A DNA stretch of 64,000 nucleotides from Pseudolabrys sp. FHR47 (GTDB taxonomy: Bacteria; Pseudomonadota; Alphaproteobacteria; Rhizobiales; Xanthobacteraceae): positions 2,607,001 to 2,671,000 of the forward strand of contig NZ_CP039740.1 in assembly GCF_005153485.1 (NCBI RefSeq). Reading direction: 5' to 3'. The position numbers were made by a program, and so were the translations under genes. Position 1 is the first letter of the stretch. Every line of letters starts with the position of its first letter. This document shows positions 28,217 to 36,571 of this stretch, in pieces. The notes below the pieces were generated by a model. The model worked only from the letters and a program-made list of their open reading frames with translations, was not told the origin of the DNA and ran no database searches.

Positions 28217-28448
28217 TCGCCGCCATCGACCCGATATGGAGGGCTGAGGCAACAAAGGCTGCCGGGTGGGTCCAGTTGGCCTGTCCGGTGGCCGGTTGGC
28301 CCCGGCCCCTACTTTCCCGCCCTTCCCGACCGCAATTCTCGTGACTTGTCGAAGACTTGGCCAACTTGCCCCGGAGGCCGGCCCAAGACTTGCCCGACGC
28401 GGCGAACCCCTTTATAGGTCGCCGCCTTGGCGCCATTCGGCGCCACTT

Positions 28449-28524
28449 GCGCCCTTCGTCTAGAGGCCTAGGACACCGCCCTTTCACGGCGGTAACAGGG
28501 GTTCGAATCCCCTAGGGCGCGCCA
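28449..28524 (+). tRNA. tRNA-Glu (anticodon TTC)
   Basis: A 76-nt cloverleaf: acceptor GCGCCCT with AGGGCGC, anticodon stem CCGCC/GGCGG around CTTTCAC (anticodon TTC), T loop GGGGTTCGAATCCCC, and encoded CCA. A group of accessory genes follows it. Confidence 0.95.
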
Positions 28525-28646
28525 TTGCTGGCGCAATGGCTTCCTTCCAGAGCCCGGACTCGATCAGCCGGCGGCTCGGACGGCAATCGATCGCGACGCA
28601 CACGCGCTGTCCAATTGTCGGCCTAAGCGCAGGGTAACGCGTCGCC

Positions 28647-29201
28647 ATGACGAGCGAAATAGTGACCCTCACAGACGTCCATCCAAGGGATATCGCGACC
28701 TTCAAGAAGGAACTGCAAGATGCGTTTGCGGTGGCCGTGGTCGACGAGTTTGGAGCTCTGCCGGACGGGCCAATTCCATCCGACCACGACTTGAACGCAG
28801 CCATCACAGCACCCGGTGCCGTGGTTCTGCGCATCCTATCCGACGGTCGAAAGATTGGCGGTGCGGTCGTAACCCTCGACATGGACACAAATCACAACTC
28901 GCTCGATCTGTTCTTCATCAAGGTCGGAGAGCATGGTCGCGGTCTGGGCCTGAAAGCCTGGTTGGCAATTGAGCGACGTTATCCGGAGACGGTCCGATGG
29001 CAGACGCATACCCCATACTTCGAGAAGCGAAACATCCACTTCTACGTAAACAAGTGCGGATTTAAGATCATAGAGTTCTTCAATCGGCACCATTCCGACC
29101 CGCACCACCCGGGAGGTCCGGACGACCTACCCGGAGATGGTGAAGCCTTTCAGTTCGAGAAGGTCATGAGGTCGCCTAATGGACGCTTCGACCCCGCCTA
29201 G
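28647..29201 (+). CDS. GNAT-family N-acetyltransferase
   Basis: A 184-residue product with GNAT features: a central GGAVVTLDMD beta strand, HGRGLGLKAWLAIER where the acetyl-CoA pyrophosphate loop (R/Q-x-x-G-x-G/A) belongs, and NIHFYVNKCGFKIIEFF at the end. The acceptor substrate is unknown. Base composition looks less GC-rich than its neighbours, and it lies directly after tRNA-Glu, so it may be acquired. Confidence 0.8.
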   Translation: MTSEIVTLTDVHPRDIATFKKELQDAFAVAVVDEFGALPDGPIPSDHDLNAAITAPGAVVLRILSDGRKIGGAVVTLDMDTNHNSLDLFFIKVGEHGRGLGLKAWLAIERRYPETVRWQTHTPYFEKRNIHFYVNKCGFKIIEFFNRHHSDPHHPGGPDDLPGDGEAFQFEKVMRSPNGRFDPA

Positions 29202-29227
29202 AGCGACCGCTTGCCACCCGAACACCT

Positions 29228-29602
29228 TCAGGCCTTCTCCCCCCGAGCAGCCGCCATCACGAAAGCCAGCGTGAACAGCACATGGATCACCAGAAACAGC
29301 CTGGCGATGTCCCTCGCCTCGCCACTTGCGACGCCCCAGATGTCGTTCGCCGCGACGGCGCCGAAGCCGACAATGTTCGCAAGCAAGACGACGCGGAGCG
29401 TCGGAGGTCCGGCGTTTCTCGACAGCCAGTTCAGTACGGCAATGCCGAGAAACGGCCCGCCCAGAAGCCGCAACAGCGCGAGCAGCTCAGGCGCCGCATC
29501 CCCCGGAACGGCACCACGGCCGAACTGCAGCGGAAAGAACATCAGCGCTAAGCCGACAAGGGCCAGGTAAAGCGCCGATATGATCAGCGTCAGTTTCGTC
29601 AT
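29228..29602 (-). CDS. Small integral membrane protein, four predicted helices
   Basis: A 124-residue product with four hydrophobic segments (about 4-25, 40-60, 70-88 and 98-118) and short loops such as SRNAGPPTLR. I do not recognise a named family with confidence; length and spacing recall DUF4345-like proteins. It lies 74 bases downstream of the TetR gene on the same strand, so it may share that promoter and control. Confidence 0.65.
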   Translation of the reverse strand: MTKLTLIISALYLALVGLALMFFPLQFGRGAVPGDAAPELLALLRLLGGPFLGIAVLNWLSRNAGPPTLRVVLLANIVGFGAVAANDIWGVASGEARDIARLFLVIHVLFTLAFVMAAARGEKA

Positions 29603-29676
29603 GGCTCATCCTGCAATCAACTCTGCCGGCAAACTCTCCCGCACGCGGGTCCTTTGAAATCTCCGTTCCCTGGTTT

Positions 29677-30324
29677 TTAGGGTTGTGCCGCACCACAGCT
29701 TCCTACGGCCGCAAGGTAACAACGGCACATAAGTACGAGATGGTGCCGGAGGTTCCTCACCATCGCGGGCGACGCGCCCGCCTCCAAAACGGCCCTGGTG
29801 CTTCCGGCTATCGCACCAATCATCATCTGAGCCGCGAAATTTCCGGGCGACAATGCGAAGTCCGGCGCCGTCCGTAGGGATTGCTCAAGAGATTTGACGG
29901 ATTTCTGAAGGCTGCGCCGCGCCACCGCCGCCCCGTCGATCTCGGCGGCAATCCGATATAGCGCCATCGAAATATCGCGGCGCGCCATCTTCGCATCCAG
30001 ATAGGCCTCAACGACCCGCTCCACGATATCGCTCATCGCCTTTCCGCGAGCGCTTTCGCACGCGGCCGTCACCGCATCGGCCACCTTGCCGAGATGGATT
30101 TCCAGGACCGCGCAGAGCAAGGCCTGCTTGTTGGGGTAGTACTGATAGAGCGTGCCGACGGACACTCCCGCCCTCTCAGCGACACGCGTCGTTGTCAGAC
30201 GTTCGGCTCCATCGCGGAGCAAAACCTGAATCGCCGCCTCATGAACGGCATCCACCGTCGCCACCGACCGCGCCTGGGAGGGCGTTTTTCTTGACCGGAG
30301 CGAGGCGGAAGCGGATCGCGGCAA
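29677..30324 (-). CDS. TetR/AcrR-family transcriptional regulator
   Basis: A 215-residue repressor. The N-terminal helix-turn-helix is clear: TTTRVAERAGVSVGTLYQYYPNKQALL (about residues 44-70). The C-terminal ligand domain is variable, so the inducer is unknown. The start at 30324 is TTG; no better start was seen. A perfect 20-nt palindrome lies 13 bases upstream, in the gap shared with the divergent aldo/keto reductase, which fits control of both itself and that gene. Confidence 0.92.
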   Translation of the reverse strand: MPRSASASLRSRKTPSQARSVATVDAVHEAAIQVLLRDGAERLTTTRVAERAGVSVGTLYQYYPNKQALLCAVLEIHLGKVADAVTAACESARGKAMSDIVERVVEAYLDAKMARRDISMALYRIAAEIDGAAVARRSLQKSVKSLEQSLRTAPDFALSPGNFAAQMMIGAIAGSTRAVLEAGASPAMVRNLRHHLVLMCRCYLAAVGSCGAAQP

Positions 30325-30337
30325 ATGCGAATTCCAA

Positions 30338-30357
30338 ATCTGAAGGTTCCTTCAGAT
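30338..30357. promoter_or_regulatory. Putative TetR operator
   Basis: ATCTGAAGG-TT-CCTTCAGAT: perfect 9-base arms around TT, in the 101-base gap between the divergent tetR-like and aldo/keto reductase genes. This is the usual size and place for a TetR-family operator. Confidence 0.75.
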
Positions 30358-30425
30358 AATGACCGTAGCGAAGTCATGGCCGCCCGACAACGGCAGGGCT
30401 CGCCCGATCTTTGGGAGACTGCCCC

Positions 30426-31307
30426 TTGTCCAACGCTGCAAACGCTTCCGCTTTCAAACTCGGCACCCGCACCGTCAACCGCATCGGCTATGGCGCGATG
30501 CAACTGGCGGGCCGTGGGGCCTTCGGTCCGCCAAGAGATCACGGCGAAGCGATTGCCGTGTTGCGCGAAGCGATCGCAAGCGGCGTCAATCATATCGACA
30601 CCAGCGACTTTTACGGGCCTCACATTACGAACGCCATTATTCGGGAAGCGCTGCACCCGTACTCCGATGGCCTCACGATCGTCACGAAAATCGGCGCAAA
30701 ACGCGATTCAAAGGGCGCGTGGATGCCGGCGCTTTCACGAGAGGACATTATCGAGGCAGTCCATGACAACCTGCGCAATCTGCGTATCGACGCGATCGAC
30801 GTCGTGAATTTGCGAGCCATGTTCCACCCACACCACCCTGCTGAGGGTTCGCTTGATGCCCACCTCGAAGCTCTGATCGATCTTCAGCAGCAAGGTCTCG
30901 TCCGGCACATTGGGCTCAGCCATGTCACGCCGAAGCAAATCTCGGACACGCGGAAGATGTGCAAGATCGTCTGCGTCCAGAACCACTACAATCTGGCACA
31001 ACGCGACGACGATACACTCATCGATGAACTGGCCCGCGACGGCATCGCTTACGTTCCCTATTTTCCGGCGGGCGGCTTCACGCCATTGCAGTCGCGGGAG
31101 CTATCGCTCATCGCAACCAATCTCGAGGCGACGCCGCGTCAGATCGCTCTCGCCTGGCTGCTGGCGCGCGCACCCAACATATTGCTCATACCGGGGACCT
31201 CCAAGGTTGCTCATCTGCGAGAGAACCTGGCCGCGTCGGCGATCAAGCTTCCAGACGACGCGGTGACCCGGCTAAGCGCGATTGCCGCGAGCGGTTCGAA
31301 ACCTTGA
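30426..31307 (+). CDS. Aldo/keto reductase
   Basis: NADPH-dependent carbonyl reductase of the (beta/alpha)8 AKR family, 293 residues. DTSDFYGPH carries the catalytic Asp and Tyr, IVTKIGAK the lysine, and the histidine position lies near NLRAMFHPHHP. LIPGTSKVAHLRENLAA is the NADPH-phosphate site. I chose TTG at 30426 because GGGAG lies eight bases before it; TTG at 30411 is the alternative. Its likely regulator is the divergent TetR protein. Confidence 0.9.
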   Translation: MSNAANASAFKLGTRTVNRIGYGAMQLAGRGAFGPPRDHGEAIAVLREAIASGVNHIDTSDFYGPHITNAIIREALHPYSDGLTIVTKIGAKRDSKGAWMPALSREDIIEAVHDNLRNLRIDAIDVVNLRAMFHPHHPAEGSLDAHLEALIDLQQQGLVRHIGLSHVTPKQISDTRKMCKIVCVQNHYNLAQRDDDTLIDELARDGIAYVPYFPAGGFTPLQSRELSLIATNLEATPRQIALAWLLARAPNILLIPGTSKVAHLRENLAASAIKLPDDAVTRLSAIAASGSKP

Positions 31308-31472
31308 ACGCAGCCCACTCAAGGAGGATGTCTCTCGATCGGACTAGCAGCCCGCAGTTCGACCGCCTGCGACAGGCGGGCTTGCCGCCAAACCGCCGAT
31401 CCCCCTTGATCGGCTGCGCCGACGATGGTCTATCCTACCCGCGCTGGGAAGCATCGGGGCGCGGGGGCAAAC

Positions 31473-33206
31473 GTGCATCACGAAGTCACACTGATCGCGA
31501 CGGTGGCGCTCGCCTTCGTCTTCGCGGCCGTCATGGGCTATGCCGCGGACCGGCTGCGCCTGCCGCCGCTGGTCGGCTATCTCGCCGCCGGCATGCTGAT
31601 CGGGCCGGCGACGCCCGGCTTCGTCGCCGATGCCGGCCTCTCCGCGCAGCTCGCCGAGATGGGCGTGATCCTGCTGATGTTCGGCGTCGGCCTGCATTTC
31701 TCGGCGGCCGACTTGCTGGCCGTGCGTGGTGTCGCGGTGCCCGGCGCCATCGGCCAGATCATCCTCGCCACCCTCGTCGGCATGGGCCTGTGCGCGCTGT
31801 GGGGCTGGGGCGTGGGCGCCGGCCTGGTCTTCGGGCTGAGCCTGTCGGTCGCCAGTACGGTGGTGGTGCTCAAGGCGCTGGAAGAGCGCAACATGGTCTC
31901 TTCGATCAACGGCCGCGTCGCGGTCGGCTGGCTGATCGTCGAGGACCTCGCCATGGTGCTGGCGCTGGTGCTGCTGCCGGCCTTCGCCGGCGTGCTCGGC
32001 GGCAACGCCGGCGGCGGCCATGGTGGCGGCGGCGGGGATAGCCTCGCGATCGCGCTGAACATCGGCAAAACGCTGCTCAAGGTCGGTGCGTTCACTGCGC
32101 TGGCCATGTATTTCGGACCGAAGATCGTGCCGCGCCTCTTGAAGATGGCGGCGCGCACCGGCTCGCGCGAATTGTTCACCCTCACCGTGCTCGCGATCGC
32201 ACTCGGCATCGCCTTCGGCGCCGCCGTGGTGTTCGACGTGTCTTTCGCGCTCGGCGCGTTCTTCGCCGGCGTCGTCATGAGCGAGTCGCGGCTCAGCCAC
32301 CGGGCTGCGGCGGACTCGCTGCCGCTGCAGGATGCCTTCACCGTGCTGTTCTTCGTCTCGGTCGGCATGTTGTTCGACCCCTGGGTGCTGCTGCGCGAGC
32401 CCGGCAAGGTGCTCGGCGCGCTGGCACTGATCATGATCGGCAAGGCGGCGATCGCCTTCGTGATCGTGGCCGCGCTGCGCTATCCGATCGGGCTCGGCCT
32501 CACCGTGGCGGCAAGTCTGGCGCAGATCGGCGAGTTCTCGTTTATCCTGGCCGGCCTCGGCATCTCGCTTGGCCTCCTCACCCGCGAAGGCCAGGACCTC
32601 ATTCTCGCCGCGGCAATCCTGTCCATCCTCCTCAATCCCCTCGCCTTCACAGCGAGCGATGCGCTGCAGAAGATCGTTCGCGTCAAATGGCCGGCGCTGT
32701 GGGCCGGCTACGGCCGCCAACGCATCGATGAGCTCGGCGGCGAACTACAGCGCATCCGGGAGCTCAGCGAGGAGCGCGAGGCGCAGCATCAGATCGAGAA
32801 GCACAAGCTCATCCAGACCTTCCCGCTGTTCGCCGGGGTCGACGAGCATTCCCTCGAAGAGCTTCTGCTGCTGTTCAAGCCGAGCTCGGCCTCGCCCGGC
32901 GACCGCGTCGTGCGCAAGGGCGAGCGCGGCGACGCCATGTATTTCATCGCCGCTGGCGCCGTGGAGGTGAAGCTGGACGACCGGTCCATCCGCCTCGAAG
33001 CCGGAAGTTTCTTCGGCGAAATGGCGCTGCTCAGCGGCGAACGCCGCATCGCCGACGTCGTCGCCATCGACTTCTGCGAGTTCCTGGTGCTCAAGAGCCG
33101 CGACTTCAACCGCTTCGTGTCGAAGCACCCGGAACTGAAGGAAGCCGTCAGCACCATGGCCAGCCAGCGGCGCAAGACGAACGCCGCGCCTGTGACGACG
33201 GAATAG
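31473..33206 (+). CDS. CPA2 cation/proton antiporter with cyclic-nucleotide-binding domain
   Basis: A 577-residue inner-membrane transporter. The first ~390 residues are a KefB/KefC-like exchanger domain: LPPLVGYLAAGMLIGPATPGF, GVILLMFGVGLHFS, LSVASTVVVLKAL, VGWLIVEDLAMVLAL and SLAQIGEFSFIL. There is no TrkA-N domain; instead residues ~450-565 form a cyclic-nucleotide-binding-like domain (GDRVVRKGERGDAMYFIAAGAVEV, GSFFGEMALLSGERR). That suggests gating by a small ligand. A His/Gly-rich cytoplasmic loop lies near residue 185. The start is GTG at 31473, after GCGGGGGC. Confidence 0.9.
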   Translation: MHHEVTLIATVALAFVFAAVMGYAADRLRLPPLVGYLAAGMLIGPATPGFVADAGLSAQLAEMGVILLMFGVGLHFSAADLLAVRGVAVPGAIGQIILATLVGMGLCALWGWGVGAGLVFGLSLSVASTVVVLKALEERNMVSSINGRVAVGWLIVEDLAMVLALVLLPAFAGVLGGNAGGGHGGGGGDSLAIALNIGKTLLKVGAFTALAMYFGPKIVPRLLKMAARTGSRELFTLTVLAIALGIAFGAAVVFDVSFALGAFFAGVVMSESRLSHRAAADSLPLQDAFTVLFFVSVGMLFDPWVLLREPGKVLGALALIMIGKAAIAFVIVAALRYPIGLGLTVAASLAQIGEFSFILAGLGISLGLLTREGQDLILAAAILSILLNPLAFTASDALQKIVRVKWPALWAGYGRQRIDELGGELQRIRELSEEREAQHQIEKHKLIQTFPLFAGVDEHSLEELLLLFKPSSASPGDRVVRKGERGDAMYFIAAGAVEVKLDDRSIRLEAGSFFGEMALLSGERRIADVVAIDFCEFLVLKSRDFNRFVSKHPELKEAVSTMASQRRKTNAAPVTTE

Positions 33207-33318
33207 CCGCGCCACGCTGGCGACGCAGCCTGACAATCGCCCGGAACCGAGTTCTTCGGAATCGGCCTGAACATTTCGCCGCATCCGTGAGTTGTCGACG
33301 AAATGACAGGAGGCTCTC

Positions 33319-33558
33319 ATGGCTGACATCAAGGAACATATGAAGATCATCGGCAAAGACGGCGCCCATGTCGGCACCGTCGACGGTGTCGAAGGCGACC
33401 GTATCAAGCTGACCCGCAACGACAACCCGGCCGGCCACAAGGACCACCATCACTATATCGACCGCAAGCTGGTCGGCTCGGTGGAAGGCGATGTGGTCAA
33501 GCTGTCGGTCAACGCTTCGTCGGTGCCGGAAATGGAAGCCTCGGGCGCCAAGATCTGA
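33319..33558 (+). CDS. DUF2171 family protein
   Basis: A 79-residue soluble protein with MADIKEHMKIIGKDGAHVGTVDGVEGDRIKL and a His-rich middle (HKDHHHYIDRKLVG), matching DUF2171, a PRC-barrel-like family of unknown function common in Rhizobiales. AGGAGG lies seven bases before the ATG. Its last 50 bases overlap the 3' end of the convergent transporter gene. Confidence 0.85.
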   Translation: MADIKEHMKIIGKDGAHVGTVDGVEGDRIKLTRNDNPAGHKDHHHYIDRKLVGSVEGDVVKLSVNASSVPEMEASGAKI

Positions 33559-34492
33559 CGTCAGGTTTTCGCCGCGTTGGACCGGCCTCCTTCGGGGCCC
33601 GTTTCTTTATCGGCATGCGCACGACGCCGACACCGACCAGAATGCCGGCCAGCACCAGGCCGAAGCCCGCCAGCATTTCCGGCGTCAAACGCTCTCCGAG
33701 CAGCAGGATGCCCAGCACCATCGCCGCGACCGGATTGAGCGTCAGATACAGAACCGTGGTCGTCGGCGGCAGCCAGCGCAGCGCCCACATGAACAATGAG
33801 AATTGCACGGCCCCGGCAACGGTGCCGAGAAACAGGACCGCAAGCCAACCTCTGGCGCTGAAGACCGGAAGCTCCGCGCCATGCCTGATGACGACAATAG
33901 GCAGCAGGGCCAGCACCGCAAAAGCCATGGCGAGCGCGGTGACGAAGAGCGGGCCGTAACGCATCAGCGTGGCGCGGCTGAAGACCGAATAGATCGCGGC
34001 GCAAAACACGCCGAGTAGCATCAGCCCATCGCCCAACAAGTAACCCGAATGCCCCGGCTCAAAAGCCGCCGTTCCGAAGGCCAGCACGATACCGGCAAAG
34101 GCCATGCAGACTCCGATCACCTTGGCCGGCGTGAAATGCTCCCGGCCGAAGATGAAGGCAACGATCATGGTCTGGATCGGAATGGTGGCAAGGCCGATGG
34201 CGCCGCGCGCCGCCGGCACATATTGCAATGATGCATTGAAGGCCCAGGGAAACAACACGAAGAACAAAACACCGAAGCCGGCAATCTTTGCATAGTCGGC
34301 AAAGCCCAGGCGCTCGCGTGCCCAAATCGTCCATAGGAACGGCACAAGGCAAGCCACCGATACAACGTAGCGATAAAAGACCAGCGAAAGCGGGTCGGTC
34401 TCGCCGATCACAAAACGAGTGGCGACAACCGCAGTACCGGCGCTGACCGCGGCGGTGAAGGCCGCGATGTGAGCCAGCAAGGTTCTGTTCAT
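33509..34492 (-). CDS. EamA/DMT-family transporter
   Basis: A 327-residue inner-membrane protein with about ten hydrophobic helices in two EamA repeats (about 5-140 and 155-290), typical of drug/metabolite exporters (RhaT/YdcZ type). The C-terminal ~35 residues are basic and proline-rich. The start at 34492 (MNRTLL) follows the family; an upstream extension is hydrophilic and unlikely. It diverges from an HxlR regulator, so it is probably that regulator's target. The substrate is unknown. Confidence 0.88.
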   Translation of the reverse strand: MNRTLLAHIAAFTAAVSAGTAVVATRFVIGETDPLSLVFYRYVVSVACLVPFLWTIWARERLGFADYAKIAGFGVLFFVLFPWAFNASLQYVPAARGAIGLATIPIQTMIVAFIFGREHFTPAKVIGVCMAFAGIVLAFGTAAFEPGHSGYLLGDGLMLLGVFCAAIYSVFSRATLMRYGPLFVTALAMAFAVLALLPIVVIRHGAELPVFSARGWLAVLFLGTVAGAVQFSLFMWALRWLPPTTTVLYLTLNPVAAMVLGILLLGERLTPEMLAGFGLVLAGILVGVGVVRMPIKKRAPKEAGPTRRKPDVRSWRPRLPFPAPTKR

Positions 34493-34531
34493 GCGGCGCC
34501 CCCTGCTCCCCGGCCGCGCGCCGGCTTCCGA

Positions 34532-34590
34532 GTCACTTTCATTATGCAAGTTACGTTACGCGACACCCTTTCGTTTTGCAAGTGACTTTG
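34532..34590. promoter_or_regulatory. Repeated TGCAAGTKAC / GTCACTT elements between EamA and HxlR genes
   Basis: GTCACTTT (34532), TGCAAGTTAC (34545) and TGCAAGTGACTTT (34578) form inverted and direct repeats of one ~8-base unit, in the gap between divergent transporter and HxlR genes. They are plausible HxlR binding sites. Confidence 0.5.
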
Positions 34591-34650
34591 CTAGAAAGTT
34601 GGGAACCGCACGACGAAACGGCCGCGGCGAAAACGGAGGCGCCCTTAGCG

Positions 34651-35025
34651 ATGGCCAAGCACGATTTCCGGTCGACCTGCTCGATCGCCCGCACGCTCGA
34701 ATTGGCCGGCGACAAATGGACCCTGCTGATCGTGCGCGACCTGCTGTGGCACGGCAAACAGACTTTCCAAGCGCTGCAGGACAGCGCCGAGCATATTCCC
34801 TCCAATATCCTGTCGGAGCGGCTGAAGCGCCTCGTCGAATGGGGCCTCGTCCGGCGCGCGCCCTATCAACAAAACCCGGTGCGCTACGCCTATCACCTCA
34901 CCGACAAGGGCAAATCACTCGAGCCCGTCCTGCTTCAGATCATGGCCTGGGGCCACCGGCATCTCGGCGGCGGCCGCTACGACCCGGCGACAGGAAAGAG
35001 CTACAAGCCATCTGCCGGGTCGTGA
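34651..35025 (+). CDS. HxlR-family transcriptional regulator
   Basis: A 124-residue winged-helix regulator. RSTCSIARTLELAGDKWTLLIVRDLLWHGKQTF holds the conserved Cys and the first helices, SNILSERLKRLVEWGLVRR is the recognition helix and wing, and YHLTDKGKSLEPVL follows. Some family members sense aldehydes or quinones through the conserved cysteine. I chose ATG 34651, with GGAGG 12 bases upstream; a TTG at 34576 would add 25 residues. Confidence 0.9.
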   Translation: MAKHDFRSTCSIARTLELAGDKWTLLIVRDLLWHGKQTFQALQDSAEHIPSNILSERLKRLVEWGLVRRAPYQQNPVRYAYHLTDKGKSLEPVLLQIMAWGHRHLGGGRYDPATGKSYKPSAGS

Positions 35026-35205
35026 TGCGACCATCCGCCCTGATCCGAGCGAGGTGCGTCATTTCGCCTGCCGCGACATGTCCGCCATGCGCTGATCTGG
35101 CACATTTCGACCGCAATTTAACGCAGACATTATGGGTGTCGTCGGCGCAGGCGATTACATTTCCGGCGCAGAGTTTCGCGCACGGCTCAACGAGGAGCGA
35201 CAGCC

Positions 35206-35412
35206 ATGATCAACGGCAAGAGCTTCGTTGGCAGAAGCTTCCCCGGCCAAAGCTTTCGTAACCGGACCGAGATATCGTCGAGCGGCTTTATCGATGCGCT
35301 GCGCCGCGATGCCGCCTTCATCTGGAATGTGCTGATCAGCGCGGTGTTCGTCGTCTTCGTCGCGCTGGCGGTGGCGTCCGCCGTGCTCGACCTGATCGCG
35401 ATTCGTCATTGA
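35206..35412 (+). CDS. Small single-pass membrane protein
   Basis: A 68-residue product with a polar N terminus (repeated KSFVGRSFPGQSFRNR) and one strong hydrophobic helix (about 40-62, WNVLISAVFVVFVALAVASAV). GAGGAG lies ~10 bases before the ATG. No family recognised and no operon partner. Confidence 0.6.
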   Translation: MINGKSFVGRSFPGQSFRNRTEISSSGFIDALRRDAAFIWNVLISAVFVVFVALAVASAVLDLIAIRH

Positions 35413-35417
35413 TGACA

Positions 35418-35520
35418 CTAGACCACGATCCATCTCGATCAAATCCGATCGTGGTCTAGCTTTTTGTTAGAGCATGATCTTTTCCGAAAACCGGTTTCCA
35501 CTTTTCGGGATCATGCTCTA
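35418..35520. repeat. Palindromic repeat, family 2 (two hairpins)
   Basis: First hairpin CTAGACCACGAT / ATCGTGGTCTAG (35418-35459); second TAGAGCATGATC / GATCATGCTCTA (35468-35520) around CCGAAAACCGGTTTCCACTTTTCGG. The second is the classic repeat form of this order. It supplies the epmB stop codon and probably ends transcripts from both sides. Confidence 0.85.
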
Positions 35521-36561
35521 GCGGTAAGCGTGCCGCTTGCCGTTGAAGTCTTCCACCTCATAGCCGGCTTCGGTCTCACCGATGTAATTCGGTCCGATCG
35601 GCGATTTGCCGTGGCCGCCGGGAATGTCGAGCACGTAAGACGGCTGACACAGCCCTGACGTCCGGCCGCGCAAGTCGCGCATGAGCCCCTGCCCCGTCGC
35701 GATGTCGGTGCGCAGATGCGCGGTGCCGGGCGCGAGATCGCCGTGGTGCAGGTAATAAGGCTTGATGCGGTTCTCGACGCAGGCGCGCATCAGGTCGCTC
35801 ATGGCCTCCGCCGTATCGTTGACTCCCTTGAGCAACACCGACTGGCCCAACAAGGGAATGCCGGCATCGGCGAGCCGTGCGCAGGCTTCGCGCGCTTCAC
35901 CGCTCAGTTCACGGGCGTGATTGACGTGAATGGCAACGTAGACCGCTTTGCCCGAGGCCTTGAGCGCGCGAACGAGATCGGGCGTGATGCGCAGCGGCTC
36001 GGCGACCGGCATGCGGGTGTGAATGCGCACCACCTTCACATGATCGATCGCGGCGAGCTCCTTCATCACCGCGCGCAGCCGGCGCGGCGACAGGATCAGC
36101 GGATCGCCGCCGGTGAAAATGACCTCCCAGATCTCGTTGTGAGCGCGGATGTAATCGAGCGCGGTCTTGAGCGCCTGCGGCGACAGCGCGTTCGGCTTGT
36201 CGGGCCCGACCATTTCGCGGCGGAAGCAGAAACGGCAATAAACCGCGCAGACGTGAGTGAGCTTCAGCAGCACGCGGTCCGGATAACGATGGACGATGCC
36301 CTCGACCGGCGAATGCGTGTCATCGCCAATGGGATCGGCCAGTTCTTCGGGGCGTGTCTCGAGTTCGGCAGCATCGGGAACGAACTGGCGCGCGATCGGG
36401 TCATTCGGATCGTCGCGGTCGATCAGCGCGGCCAGTGCCGGCGGCAGCGCCACGGCGTAACGCGCGGCGACCTTCTCCAGCACGGCGCGTTCTTCCGGTG
36501 TGACGAAGCCGGTTTCACCGAGTTGCGAAATGTTCCGCAGCGTTTGAATTCGTGCATCCAT
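35518..36561 (-). CDS. epmB: EF-P (R)-beta-lysine pathway aminomutase, lysine 2,3-aminomutase family
   Basis: Radical-SAM, PLP-dependent enzyme that converts L-lysine to beta-lysine. The product has 347 residues. The iron-sulfur motif is CAVYCRFC (Cys105, Cys109, Cys112), followed by FTGGDPLILSPRRL; PGGHGKSP near the C terminus supplies the PLP lysine. Location 10 bases downstream of epmA and next to efp supports EpmB over a catabolic aminomutase. In E. coli, EpmB makes beta-lysine for EpmA. Confidence 0.93.
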   Translation of the reverse strand: MDARIQTLRNISQLGETGFVTPEERAVLEKVAARYAVALPPALAALIDRDDPNDPIARQFVPDAAELETRPEELADPIGDDTHSPVEGIVHRYPDRVLLKLTHVCAVYCRFCFRREMVGPDKPNALSPQALKTALDYIRAHNEIWEVIFTGGDPLILSPRRLRAVMKELAAIDHVKVVRIHTRMPVAEPLRITPDLVRALKASGKAVYVAIHVNHARELSGEAREACARLADAGIPLLGQSVLLKGVNDTAEAMSDLMRACVENRIKPYYLHHGDLAPGTAHLRTDIATGQGLMRDLRGRTSGLCQPSYVLDIPGGHGKSPIGPNYIGETEAGYEVEDFNGKRHAYR

Positions 36562-36571
36562 GGCTCGGCCT

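Noticed and set aside
29211..29570. Plus-strand gene overlapping the 29228-29602 membrane protein
   Set aside because: The minus-strand frame has a proper ATG and four clear membrane helices; the plus-strand frames do not resemble a protein family.
31344..32720. 458-codon open frame antisense to the CPA2 antiporter
   Set aside because: Gln/Arg/Glu/His-rich mirror of hydrophobic codons; no domain.
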